Shown piece by piece: positions 30,060 through 41,983 of a DNA stretch of 64,000 bases; positions within the stretch are counted from its first letter, which is position 1, and each line of letters opens with the position of its first letter. The stretch is from positions 1 to 64,000 of the forward strand of contig JAVFKD010000002.1 in the NCBI GenBank assembly GCA_036429605.1. Reading direction: 5' to 3'. Source of the stretch: Cladobotryum mycophilum (taxonomy: Eukaryota; Ascomycota; Sordariomycetes; Hypocreales; Hypocreaceae). A model generated the notes under the pieces. It saw only the letters and a program-made list of their open reading frames with translations, did not search any database and was not told the origin of the DNA. Made by a program: the position numbers and the translations under genes.

Positions 30060-31162
30060 TCACCTCGAAAAGCATTTTCGCTACACACTAAAGGTTGTTG
30101 TGCTATTAGCTCATTACTGTAACCTGGTATTGGCGGGGTTGATTTTTGAACGCTGTTGTAGGTGTAACAGAGTCATGACTAGTTGTGCAAGGAAGCAATG
30201 CGGTAGCCATATCTACCTCTGATGTTCAAATAGGTCGTAAATAAAACTACTACTACTACCTCTGATGTCTCATAGATAATCTTCGCTGCGAGAACCATTA
30301 TTATTTATCAGAGCCATTGTTGAGTATTGCTGTTTAATTGTTAAATTTATAAACCCAAATGAACCTTCAATCATGCTGCAGAGTGTTGTTATTCCGAGTT
30401 GAAAGTCTAAAGAACTTCTATCTCTTGAAACTTTTCCCTATTGAGATATAAACCACAGGTCTTTAGTCTTTTCTCTTAAAGAAATTGGGTTTCTATCCAA
30501 ACATTAAACACAGATTTATTTATTTATTTATCCTATTTACGTTATATATAATTCTTAGTAAAATATTATAATAGCCAATGCTAGCTTTTACCATGCTTAA
30601 GTATAGTACTAGTTATAAAAGAAAATATTTAATTTTAGCTATATAATATTTTAATTATTATTTATTTATTTATATAAGTAAATATTTTTAATAAATATTA
30701 TATTTTTAATACTTTTTAAGATTAAATAAATGTTTTAGGATTAAAGTGTTTTTAAAGAATTTAAAAAATAGATTTTTATTATTTTAATATTTTATAAAAT
30801 AATTAAGATTTAAAAGGTTATTATATTAATAGGTTTAATTATACTATAATTAAAATAATTATAATATTATTAAAAGCTTTTAGAATATAAGTATAAAGTT
30901 AGGTTATTATAAAGATTATTAGTTTTAAAAGGATAATTTTATTAATTATTTAAATAATATTTTTAAAAGTATATTTAAAGAATAAAAATAAAAATAGAAA
31001 TAAGTTTATATAATTATTAATTATTAATAAGCTATTAAAGAAAATAAAAGTTTTTATTATTTTATAGTTTTTAAGTATTTTTATATTAATTATTTTAATA
31101 GTTATAAAAGAAATACTTTTATTTTATTTTATTTTTAAATATTAAAATATTTAAGTATATAA
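30060..31162. repeat. Transition into RIP-mutated AT-rich DNA
   Basis: Composition is normal to about 30500, then extremely TA-rich with stops in all frames. No gene or identifiable element is seen. Confidence 0.5.
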
Positions 31163-31642
31163 TATAACGTTCCGGGCGTTTTCTAACAAGAATAACCTAG
31201 ATTGTGATTAATATTAATAATAGATTAAAGTAAGATTAAGCAATAGGTTTAATATATTATAGTTTAGGTATTAGATTATTAATAGTAAATAATTATATTA
31301 ATAATTAATTAAATATATAATAAAAAAATATAAATTAATATATATAGTAATTAAGTTTATTATAATCTAAATGAATATAAAGTTTTATTTTAATAGGAAT
31401 AAACTAATAATTTAGTAGTTATAATAGATCAAGTTAATTCTATTTAAGCTATTGTATATACTTGAATTAATTTTGTTTAAGCTATTAAATATACTTAAAT
31501 TAATTTTATTTAAGCTAATTATAATTAATTATATTATTTAAGGTTTTACTATAGTTATATTTTTAATTAATAGCTTATATAAGTATTATTAAAAGTGGGT
31601 CCAGTTCTATGGATAATATAAGTATAAGGTTAGGTTGTTATA
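31163..31642 (-). repeat. Solo LTR-like element, RIP-mutated, TSD TATAA
   Basis: A 480-bp copy of a repeat family, in reverse orientation, flanked by TATAA (31158-31162 and 31643-31647). Its left edge TATAACGTTCCGGGCGTTTTC is the reverse complement of the family 3' end GAAACGCCTAGAATGTTACA. The TG...CA-type ends and 5-bp duplication identify it as a solo LTR. C-to-T and G-to-A changes fill the interior. Confidence 0.75.
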
Positions 31643-32198
31643 TATAATTATTATTAAAAAAATATTATTTATAAACTTTAAGTAAGTTTATATAGTTTTT
31701 TTTATTAAAAATAAAGAATTAATTATTTAATAAATGTTTTTTTATTTAAATATATTAAAAAGGGTTTAATAATATTAAGGATTAATATTGTTTTTTTTTA
31801 AATTTTATAAGTTTTTTATTTTATTTTATTTTTAAAAAAAGATTAAACTTAACTAGTATAGCTATTAAAGAGTATTCTCTTTTAAGCCTAGCTATTTTAA
31901 TTATACTTTATAGTTTTATTTATTTAAGTAATATTATAATAACTATAAAATTTAATTTATAATATAGAATTATTATTAAAGTAGTTTAATATACTAGGAC
32001 TATTACTTTAATTATAGTTTTAATAGTTTTATTAACTTATTTTATTAAATATATAAGTTTTATTTTAATAATTTTACTATTTAAACTTCTTTTAATATAT
32101 TCTAGTTAGTAGACTTTAGTTTTATATAAACCTATTAATAATATATATACTTTAACTATAATAGTAATACTATTTAATAAAGATTCTTTTTAACTTCT
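31643..32198. other. Gene-free AT-rich spacer between two LTR-like copies
   Basis: TA-rich sequence, stops in all frames, no gene. It may be a mutated internal stretch of the LTR family, but I see no retroelement motif. Confidence 0.4.
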
Positions 32199-32677
32199 TA
32201 TAATAACTTAACCTTACACTTATATTATCCATAGAGCTAGACCCACTTTTAATAGTACTTATATAAGCTGCTAATTAAGATATAATTATAATAAAACCTT
32301 AAATAAAACAATTAAGTATAATTAGCTTATATAAAATTAACTTAAGTATATTTAATAACTTAAATAAAATAAATTTAAATATATATAATAGCTTAAATAA
32401 GATTAACTTAATTTATTATAATTATTAATTTATTAATTTATTTTTATTAAAATAAAAGTTTATATTTATTTAAAATATAATAAACTTAATTATTATATAT
32501 ATAAGTTTATATTTTTATTTTCTATATTTAATTAATTATTAATATAATTATTTATTATTAATATTTAATACTTAAATTATAATATTTTATTTTCTTATTT
32601 AATATTATTTTAATTTATTATTAATATTAAACTATAATATAGGTTATTTCTTATTAAAAAACATTTAGAATATTATA
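32199..32677 (+). repeat. LTR-like element copy, RIP-mutated
   Basis: A 479-bp member of the same family as 31163-31642, in forward orientation: starts TATAATAACTTAACC and ends AACATTTAGAATATTATA. It contains the family words GACCCACTTTTAATAGTACTT and AATAAAACCTTAAATAAAA. No clear flanking duplication is seen. Confidence 0.7.
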
Positions 32678-32751
32678 ACTAAAACTAAAAATAAAACTAT
32701 ATAAAATATAATAAAAAATAACTAAAATTAAAAAAGAATTAATTGTTTAGG

Positions 32752-33175
32752 TATAATAGCCTAACCCTACGCTTAGCTTATATACTAGATTAGACCCACC
32801 TTTAGTAATACTTATGCTTATTACCGCCTAGTACAATTATAATAAAAACTTAAATAAGCTAACTAATTGAATAAAAGTTAACTTGGGTTAAGTTAACTTA
32901 AATCGATTATATAAAAAAGGTTAAATATAATTAAATTAATTTTAATTGATTTATTAAATTATTAGTTCATTCTTATTAGAATAAAACCTTATATTTATTT
33001 AGATTATAATAAACTTAATTATTATATATATTAATTTATATATTTCTTTTATATATTTAATTAATTATTAATATATAATTATTTACTTTTAGTAACCTAA
33101 TACTTAAACTATAATATATAAAATCTATTACTTAACCTTACTCTAATCTATTACGAACATTAACTAATACAATTA
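32752..33175 (+). repeat. LTR-like element copy, 3'-truncated
   Basis: Begins TATAATAGCCTAACCCTACG and carries the GACCCACCTTTAGTAATACTT word and the rest of the family order. Similarity ends near 33175, before the expected CTAGAATGTTACA end. Confidence 0.65.
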
Positions 33176-33536
33176 AACGAGTTATAAAGACCTGTCTTTT
33201 AAAGGGTTTTTTTATACTATGGTTTATTGTTTTTTTTAAAAAAAAGTATATAATATAAAGATGTTTAGGAATAAAAAAGTCTTATAGGGCTCTATATATT
33301 AAATAAATAATTTTAAGTTCTATTCTATCTTTAGCCTTGACTATAGCTTTTTAATTACTTAAAAAGAATTCTATATATTTAATTATTTTAATTAACTATT
33401 CTCATTCTTTAAGATAAAGGATTAGCTTATTTTTAAAAATAATATTAAAAACCTTTAATATATTAAAGGTAAATAAAGCTAGTTGTTTTCTTTAGTTTAA
33501 GCCTTTTTTAGTTTATAAATTAACTATATAGCTAAA
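33176..33536. other. Gene-free RIP-mutated spacer
   Basis: AT-rich, stops in all frames. No gene or clear element is seen. Confidence 0.4.
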
Positions 33537-34237
33537 TGTAATAACCCGACCCTACGTCTAGGTTATACACTAAAAAAGGACTTACTTTTAACAATATTTA
33601 TATTTCTTATAGCTTAGTATAACTGTAGTAAAACCTTAAATACATTAACTAATTATATTATTAATTTAGCTTATTTTTAAAAGATTAGTTTACTAAGTAA
33701 GTATAGAATAATTAAATAAATAAAAAGTAATTAAATAAGTATAGAGTTATTAAGTTAATTAAGAATTATTAAATAATTATAATAATTATTTAATTATTAG
33801 TTTATTTTTATTAAAATAAATTATATAATTATTTAAATTATTATAAACTTAATTATTATATATACTAATTTATATAATTCTTTTATATGTTTAATTAATT
33901 ATTAATATAATTTTTTATTATTAATATTTAATTATTATAGGAGCATAGTAACTTGGACGATTAGGTAAAGAGCTTATAAGGTTAGTTAGGGTCAATTGTA
34001 TTACAAAACTTTAACTTAGAGAGTCTAAGAGTTATACACTGCGATCTGTAAGCGCAAGCCCATTAAGACCCTAGCGTCTCGTGAAGTACACACACCTAAC
34101 GCTCCGCCTAGCAATCCCGTTATATTAATACTTAAACTATAATACTTTATCTTATTATTCAATATTATTCTAATCTGTTTTTAATATTAAATAATAATTT
34201 AAGTTATTTCTTATTAGGAAACGCCTAGAATGTTACA
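33537..34237 (+). repeat. Solo LTR-like element with nested short element
   Basis: Begins TGTAATAACCCGACCCTACG and ends GGAAACGCCTAGAATGTTACA, the cleanest termini of the family. Flanks CTAAA (33532-33536) and CTAGA (34238-34242) differ by one G/A, so are a plausible duplication. At 701 bp it exceeds the 480-bp family length because of a separate insert at about 33938-34125. Confidence 0.75.
33938..34125. mobile_element. Short non-coding element (about 190 bp), less mutated copy
   Basis: A GC-richer island (AGGAGCATAGTAACTTGGAC ... CTCCGCCTAGCAATCCCGTT) sits inside the LTR-like copy at 33537-34237. A TA-shifted version occurs at 52500-52670 (shared words TCTAAGAGTTATACACT, GAGACCCTAG, CTTATAAGGTTAG). 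No reading frame. It may be a SINE, MITE or TRIM-like unit. I see no tRNA promoter boxes. Confidence 0.5.
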
Positions 34238-34497
34238 CTAGATAATTAATATATTTCTTATATTTATTATATCTTTAGTATATCTTTTATTTTATAATTA
34301 TTTAATTATATTTATTATAATATTATAATTATTTATAATTTCTTATACTATAAAAACCTTAGTATTAGTTATATTATTAATAACTAAATAAAAACTTATT
34401 TATTTTTTAAATTATAAAATAATTAAATGTTTTTTTAATTTTTATTTATTTAAGCTTTATAAAGCTATAGGCTTAAAGGATAGGCTATTTTTGTTTT
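34238..34497. other. Gene-free AT-rich spacer before the copia element
   Basis: TA-rich, no gene. GTTTT at 34493-34497 is the left target duplication of the copia element. Confidence 0.4.
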
Positions 34498-34976
34498 TAT
34501 TAAAATGAACTAGTTAATACCCTATTAATTAGTTCCTAACAATAAGAAACAATAAGACTATTGTTTCTATTGTTCTCTAGGCTATTCTAGCCTATTCCAG
34601 TAAGTTCTAACAATAAATAATAATCCTATTATTTCTTTATTCTATAAACTATTCTAGTTTATTCTTTTATTTTCTATACCCTACTTATATTTCTTATATA
34701 TAATAAATAAATGCCTATCTTCTAGTTAATTAATAAATCAAATATAATATCTTATCTTAACTTATCTTTTTCTCTTTTAACCTTAGTAACTAACTAATTC
34801 TATAAACCTAACCTTATTAAAAATTAACTCGTTAAAATACTTATTCTTCCCTAAGCTTCTAAAAGAACTAACCAAGCCTTTTAAATCAAGCTATAATAGC
34901 TTATATAAACTATTACTAAGCTTATTACTTATTACTATAAAAGATTTTATGCCTAAGAGACTACTTCCTTTTAACA
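34498..34976 (+). repeat. Copia 5' LTR
   Basis: 479 bp, starting TATTAAAATGAACTAGTTAA and ending CTTCCTTTTAACA. The sequence after it (GGTTATAAGCCTAGAA) is placed and shaped like a primer-binding site. The first bases were presumably TG before RIP. Confidence 0.85.
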
Positions 34977-35159
34977 GGTTATAAGCCTAGAATTTATTAG
35001 GTAAATTTCCTAGTTAGGCAATTTATAGGACACTAAAAACTAGAAAAACACTATAAGCTAGTTCTAGGACCTTCCTAATTAGGAAAGAATAGCAAGAATA
35101 AACCTAGAAAAAGTAACAAACCCTTATCCTATACCCGAAAAAACACATTAAGCCTAATT

Positions 35160-35726
35160 CCAATCTATTTCCACGGAAATAAGGTTTATCCAGGATAATA
35201 TTTCAGAACTAAAAACAACTATTAATTAGCTTACTAAGCTAATTAATAATACTAGTTTAAATCTAATTACTAACTTAACTACTAAACCTATTATTATTAA
35301 TTAACAACCTAATCCAGCAAATACCCTAACACCCCTTAATCCACTAATTACATTAAAAAACACCCTCCTAAGTAAAGATCTTATTAAAAAAGCCTTAAAA
35401 AAAGTCTATAAATTTCCAGAATCCTATAAGCTAATAAGGCTAGAAAATTATAATTAATAGAAACAAACCTTATTTATTCAACTAGCGGCTATAGAATATA
35501 ATATCTTTATCATAGACCCTAGCATTGCTAATAGCTTAGCTGGCTCGGCCCAGGCCTTACTACTAATACTAATTAGGGATAGCGTAATAGCTATTCTAGC
35601 GGTTTCTATAGCTTAGCTAAATAGCCTAAAAGAAGCTTATTATACGCTAAAAAGGCAATTTTCCTATTCTACTAGGCTACAAAAGGAATCTTTATATAAA
35701 GAATTCCATACGCTTTTCTATTCGGG
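35160..35726 (+). pseudogene. Copia gag, N-terminal part
   Basis: Gag-like reading with stops, including LYKEFHTLFYSGY at the right edge, where it is cut by LINE 1. The next residues of the protein (KGTLFEFNT) are found in reverse orientation at about 41946-41970 and the part after that at 47766 onward. This fits insertion followed by inversion. Confidence 0.65.
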
Positions 35727-38700
35727 TTTTTTTTTTCATTCATTACGCTTATGGAGGCCGAAGGCCTATAAAGCGGCTATCTATCTATCTAAAAGCTTAC
35801 TATACAGTAACTTTCTAGAATAGTAACTAGCTGGCTAGCTTTCAAGTTAACAGTATAAGGCATTGTGTTTTCCAGTTGGTGGTTTTCTTTCTCCTAGTTC
35901 CAAGCGTTATATATGTCCCTTAGCCTTTAGGCTGACTAGCTAACTAATCAGCCTATATCTACTCTTCTAAAAACCAGCTTCGCGTATAGATCTTCGTGCT
36001 AGTAAGAAAGCCTATTAGGGCTTCCTTTCCTAGTTTTATTATAAAGAGCTTCTGTAACGTTAGCTGGGCTCCTGGCCCTAAGGCCTTCTGCAGGGCCTTT
36101 TTAGGCCCTTGGTATCTACTATAGCATAGCAGCAGGTGTTACGTTGTGTGTCGTTGGCTATATCTATAGCGGTCGTCAGGGAGGTTCTTTATGGCTTTTT
36201 GATAGCTTTTAAGATACCCTATCCTTAGTTTTAGCTAGATATAGGCTAACTGGGTTAATTTTAGTCCTTTAACTAGGTTAGCTTTTAGCGAAAAGCTAAG
36301 GTTATCTTAAGCTATCCTGCGGTATTGGGTGCTTAGGCCTCTCGCTCTTTGGCCTATCTCCTCTCTCATCTTTTTACTAGCCCAGCTAGTCTGCTATTAC
36401 TGTACTATGACTTGTCTTATCTTCCGGTTTAGGTAGCTAAGAGAGGCGTATAGGCGGCCTCTATACAAGGCTTCTAGCCCTTTCTTAGCTAACTGATTAG
36501 TTATTTTATTCCCTGGGATCCCTATGTGGCTAGGTACCTAGGTAACTATAATGGCTATGCTTTACTATGATAAAAGGTGTAGCTGAGCCCGGATTCTATA
36601 ACTAATCTCTTTAGGGCCTTTGATCTTTATTATAGCTACTTAACTATCAACAAAGATATAGGCTATTGGTTGGTTTATCCTGGATAATAGTAGGGCATCT
36701 AGGACCTTAGAGATTGCTATAAGCTCGGCATTAGCTACTTCTATGTAAGGTCCTAGGTTCTAGAATTTTGCTACTCTTGCTGTTTTCGCTACTTTAGTTT
36801 GCCGGCTTAGGCTGTCTTTATAATATGTACATAAGTTAGTGCTAGTACCTTTATGAGTACCCTATGAGCCGTTTGTATAGAAGGCTCGGTAGTTATCAAA
36901 GGTAAGGTCTTCTAGTAACTATAGGTGTTGCTTTTTAGCTTCTTTCTTAAAGGCTTGGCTGATTAGAATAGTAGCTTTAGGTTTTTTATTCTAAAAGGCC
37001 TGCTAAACTAAATCTTATCTTTCTATTCTCTTATACTTTCTAATAGCTTTATTAAGGCTAGTTAATAACCTAGTGAGTTATGTTAATGTAGCTGTACTAG
37101 TTATAGCTAATCGGATTGGGTGGGTTTCTGAGAGGGTTTAAGTGTAGAGGCTGTACTTAAGGCAGGCTTTTTAGAGTCTAACTTTAACCGGGGGGATAGC
37201 TGCTTCTAGTTCTAGTGCCTTATAAGAGGACCTCTTGAAGGCCCCTAGTATCCTGGCTAGGGCAAGGTTCTATAGCTATTGGAGTTAGTAAATAAGGTTT
37301 TTTTGTTCTGGTCCCTTATACTAAAAAGGGACTCTATAATCTACTATAGAGCTTATACAAGCTATATATAGCAGCCGTAGGGCTCGTGCAGGTAGCCCGT
37401 GTTACGTATTGCCTAGCCTCTGAAGGCCCTGGAAGGCTTTGGTAGTCTATTCGAGCTTTTCTATTACGCGGTGTTTGAAGTTAAGTTGGTAGTCTAGCCA
37501 GACCCCTAGCCATTTGACCAGTGGTTTAGGCTTAACCGCTAGATTAGCTATAGTAAGCCCTTCTGTTATTGGTCGGCGTTGTCTTGCAAAGTGGATAAGC
37601 TTGGTTTTGCCTGGGTCAAACTAGACCCCTTGAGGTTCTGCTTCCTCAATAAGCTTGGCTACTATAGTCTTTAAAGCCCTATAGTTCTGATAGGCTGATC
37701 TTGATAATACAGATAGGCTAAAGTCATCGATATAGCTAAGCTAAAAGGCCTAATCTACTATTATATCTCTAATATAGATTAGAAACAAAATAGGAGATAT
37801 AGGTGATCCTTATAGGATCCCTATAGCTATGTCTGTTAGCTACTGTATTTGGCTATCAAAGGCTAGCTGGATTTTCCTATTTGATAGAAAGGAATCAACC
37901 TAGCTAATAAGGGTTTTAGGAAGGTCTAGTCTTTCTAGTATCCCTAATAGCTTTGGCTTTAATACATAATTAAAGGCGCTTTTAATGTCTAGGAACAGGA
38001 TTGTAACTACTGTCTGGTTAGTAGTTTTTCTTAATAGCTACTGGTTTTTAATGTAGTTCATAAGTAAGAGAACTATATTAACAGCTGATCTCTGTTTCCG
38101 GCCACCAAGTTAGGTTAGGTTTAGAAGGTCTTGTGTGGAAGCTAGATAGCTTAGTCTACTTGCAACTATCTTTTCTAAGACTTTTCTTAGGTAATTAAAC
38201 AAGGCTATAACTCTATACGCCTTTAGGCTACTATAGTCTAGCTTATTAGCCTTTGGAAGGATAATTCTAATTATTTTTTTTAATTAACTGGTTAATACCC
38301 TGCTGTAAATAAGGCCTAATAAGCTTTATTTAATAGGGTTAGTATTGCTAAGTAAATCTTTTATATTAAGAGGAAGTTAATTATATTAGGGCCTGGGGCT
38401 TTTTTGTTAGAGGATAAAAAGATAGCCTGTTAGACCTCTATATCCTTTAGCTTTAGCCATTTCTAGTAAGTCCTTTTGGGTATAGGTCTTATTGGTTTTT
38501 CTTAACTGGCTATAAATAGCTTTTAAAAGCTATTTTCTAGCTGCTGTAATTGATGTCTTAAGGTCCTAGTTAGTCTTATAGTTAGTCTTATACTTAATTT
38601 AGGTACTGCCTTAGTTATAGACCATAAGTCTAGCCAATCTACCGATTTAGATCTTAGCCGGCTAGGGATTTGAACCTCTATTTTTGACCTTCTAGCCGAT

Positions 38701-41474
38701 TCGGCGTGGCTAACAGCAGGAGTAAAGAACAGTATCTATAAAAAGACTATGCATTTCTCCTTGAAGGTCTAAGCCTGTTATTGCTAGTCTTCTTTAGTAT
38801 ATGTAATACTAGGAAGATTACTATTCTAGTGTGCCTTAGTGTATTTGTATGCCTTATAGATATCTATGGTTATAGTTTCCTTAAGAAAGCTATTCTAGTA
38901 GGCTCTCTTTATAACTCGTAGAGCTAGGTTATAGCTATTACAAGCTTTTTCTAGATCGCTAGGGTTATTACCGTTAGGCCTGCCTTATACAGTCATATAG
39001 CTCTGTTTAAAGCTTTCTATAGGTCCTTTAGCTCGTTGTTCTACCAGGGCTTAGAGCGTTCAGAGAGTCTTTACCTAGCTATAACTAGTTCAGCTGCTTC
39101 TAGGATAGTATCTTTAAGGAGATTAGCTATCTTATCCTAACTAGAGGTACTGATTAGCTGATCTATCTAAGCAAGGGCTTTAGGCTCTGCTCTAGTTAAC
39201 AATTTACTATAGGCCTTCCAGTCGGCTTTCTTATAGTTAAACAATAGTTATTTTATTTAATATAAGCGATTTGTTCCTAAAGGCCTTAATATATAGGCTT
39301 TAAAGGTAAGAGCCTTATGGTTAGAGCTAGTTGCTGGTGTGGCTTACTAGTTACCCTAGCTAAGGGCTTGGAAGCCTATGCTAAAAGCTAGATCTATTAC
39401 AGAAGGTCTCTGTAGGTTCTCTCTATAATAGGTACCGCCGAGCTTTATAGTCTTATTAGTATTAATTAATAAGGTAGCCTGCTGGCTATTAAGCTACTAG
39501 ACTAGGCTATTAGCTTAGGCTGTTGGCTTGGCCTGAGTGTTCTAGCGAGTATGGTAAAGGTTGAAATCTCCTGCTAGGATAGAAGGTTGTTTAAGCCTGC
39601 TTATTGGAAAAAGTGATCGTTTAATTGTATGTAGGCCTTATTGATTAGCCTGTTAATTAGCTTATTAGGGTTGTTTATTGTATAGGTTGATTAAGAGGAA
39701 TAGTTTAATGTTTAGTATCTTAATAGCTAGGATATTAGGATCGTTGAAGAGGTTATAGCGGGGTGTAAACTTTAGCTGGCTAGCTTTTTTAATATATAAT
39801 AAGACTCTAGGTCTACTTTTTATGCTTAAGGGGCTAGAGCCAGGTTATGGTGTAATAAGGTTATATGCTGTGTGTTCTAGTGTAATCCAGTTATCTATTT
39901 CCTTATTTCTAGGGCAGTAGGGTTCCTAAAGCATGATAATATTAGCCTTGGCTTCTAAAGCTAGCTGTAGGGCTATGTGGTGTACTGTATTGGTTCTGTG
40001 TATGTTATATTAGAAGATCTTAAGATAGCTTTCTAGTATAAAATGGCCTTATAAGTCTCGTAGTCTATACTATTTGCCTAGTGGTTACCCATACAATTAG
40101 CATATTTGGGTTCCTGGTATTAGTAGCTAGAGCTAGCCTTATAGCTAGGGCAGCTATGGTTTTTTGTGTTATAACTACTAGTATATATAGCATATTTATA
40201 GGCCTTTCGGCAGCTCCTAGAGTCATGGTTAAAGCCTAAGTAACGGAAGCACTGGGTCTTAGTTATATAGGCTTTGTACGGGATTACTTTAGTTTTAACC
40301 CTAGCTATATATAATCCTTGCTTTTTGCTATACTTGTTATATGTTTTTGTTGGTACTGCAAATACTATTAAGCTGGCTTTTTGTTCCTCGGATGGTGTTT
40401 TAAGCTATCTGGGTTGGCTAATAGTCTTGATTAGGTTAAAGGTTTCTGTTTCTTTCTAAAAGATATTAAAGATATCTAGTTTTTTTAGAATTGGTACCCT
40501 ATAAGCTACTAGTTTGATCTATTTGGTGGGGGCCTTGGCTAGTTTAATTGGGTAGTCTTGGAAGGTTTTTTCTAAGAGGTCTTATTGGGTGAGAAGGTTG
40601 CTGGCTAGCTGAGCTGATGTGGCTGTGATAACTATATTATTTCTAGCTGATTGCTATACGCTAGTTATACTTTTGGCTCCTAGAGCTTGGTTTAGCTTGT
40701 TTCTTAGTGTGATTGAGGGCAGTGGTTTTTGGAAGCTATATTTGGTTTTTAGCTTGAGAATAACTTATAGGTCTGTTTTTCTAGGCTTTTGAGGTGCTGT
40801 TTTAGTTGCTATAGATTCCTTAGCTACTATGGTTCTTTTTGGGGTTTGTTCTGCCTATTGCTTTTGTTCTATGCCTTTCTTAGCTATAGAGCTATATAAA
40901 GGTGTTCTTGGTTGTTTTTGTTGTTTTAGCCTAATAGCTTCCTCTAGTTGATTAATAAGATTAGTATAGAATGGTTGGATGACTTGAGCTTTGTTTATAG
41001 CCTTTAGGGCTGCTTAAATATGCTGTAATGCGTTTAGGGCCTCTAGTTGTTGTTGTTGTTGGGCCTTTTGGGCCTTTTGGGCCTTTTTGGCTAGTTGTTT
41101 ATTTGGACTATTGTCTAAGGTTATTTCTATTGCATCTGTGGCCTTTAGACTAGTAATTTTACTAGCTATGGCTTAGGCTTAAGCTAGGGCTAATTGTATT
41201 ATAGTTTTAGTTGTGGCTGTAGCTGTGGCTTTGATTGTGGTGTGTTTATTGCGTTTGTTGCGTTGAGTGAGCTTTTCTTGTGCTCTTGTAAAAGCTATCT
41301 ATAAGGGCTAATATCCCTTCCGTAAGCGATTGCGGAAGGGTGTAGTGTTAATAGATGGAATTTATTTCTTTTAGTTAACTTGTATTGTGTTTTTCTGGTG
41401 TTTTAAGCTCGATTCGGTGGCGTTTTAGATTGTTTGGTTTTTTTAGGAAGGTCTTCTAAGGCTGTTAAAGTAGT
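35727..41474 (-). mobile_element. Tad-like LINE 1 (reverse), RIP-mutated
   Basis: The element is 5748 bp, with its 3' end at a T tract (35727-35736) and 5' end at 41474. It is the inverted counterpart of LINE 2 over its full length. Minus-strand translation gives, with stops, a CCHC-knuckle ORF1 (about 40100-40240), an AP-endonuclease-like region (about 39600), reverse transcriptase (about 37700-38000, YIDDFSLS) and RNase H (about 36500-36900). Its 3' flank in its own orientation is CCCGAATAGAAAA and its 5' flank TAGGGTATTAAC: two different sequences, not a duplication. Confidence 0.88.
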
Positions 41475-41940
41475 TGTTAATACCCTATTAATTAGTTCCT
41501 AACAATAAGAAATAATAAGACTATTGTTTCTATTGTTCTCTAGGCTATTCTAGCTTATTCTAGTAGGTTCTAATAATAAACAATAATCCTATTATTTTTA
41601 TTATTCTATAAGCTATTTTAGTTTATTCTTTTACTTTCTATGCCTTACTTATATTTTCTATATATAATAAATAAATTCTTATCTTTTAGTTAATTAGTAG
41701 ATTAAATATAATATCTTATTTTAACTTATCTTTTTCTCTTTTAGCCTTAGTAATTAATTAATTCTATAAGCCTAATCTTATTAGGAATTAGCTTGTTAAG
41801 ATATTTATTTTTTTCTAAGCTTCTAGAAGGACTGACTAAGCCTTCTAGATTAAGCTATAATAGCTTATATAAACTATTACTAAGCTTATTACTTATTGCT
41901 ATAAGGAATTTTATGCCTAAGAGGCTACTTCCTTTTAATA
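41475..41940 (+). repeat. Copia LTR fragment in the inverted spacer (main part)
   Basis: It matches the copia LTR from TGTTAATACCC to CTTCCTTTTAATA. The first bases of the LTR are missing here but are present in reverse at 47739-47765, on the far side of LINE 2. GTATT follows (41941-41945), the complement of AATAC at 47766-47770, so the LTR had a 5-bp duplication before the rearrangement. Confidence 0.8.
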
Positions 41941-41983
41941 GTATTAAACTCAAATAGAGTGCCTTTATAACCCGAATAGAAAA

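Noticed and set aside
40274..40459. 61-aa plus-strand frame
   Set aside because: It is antisense to the ORF1 relic of LINE 1.
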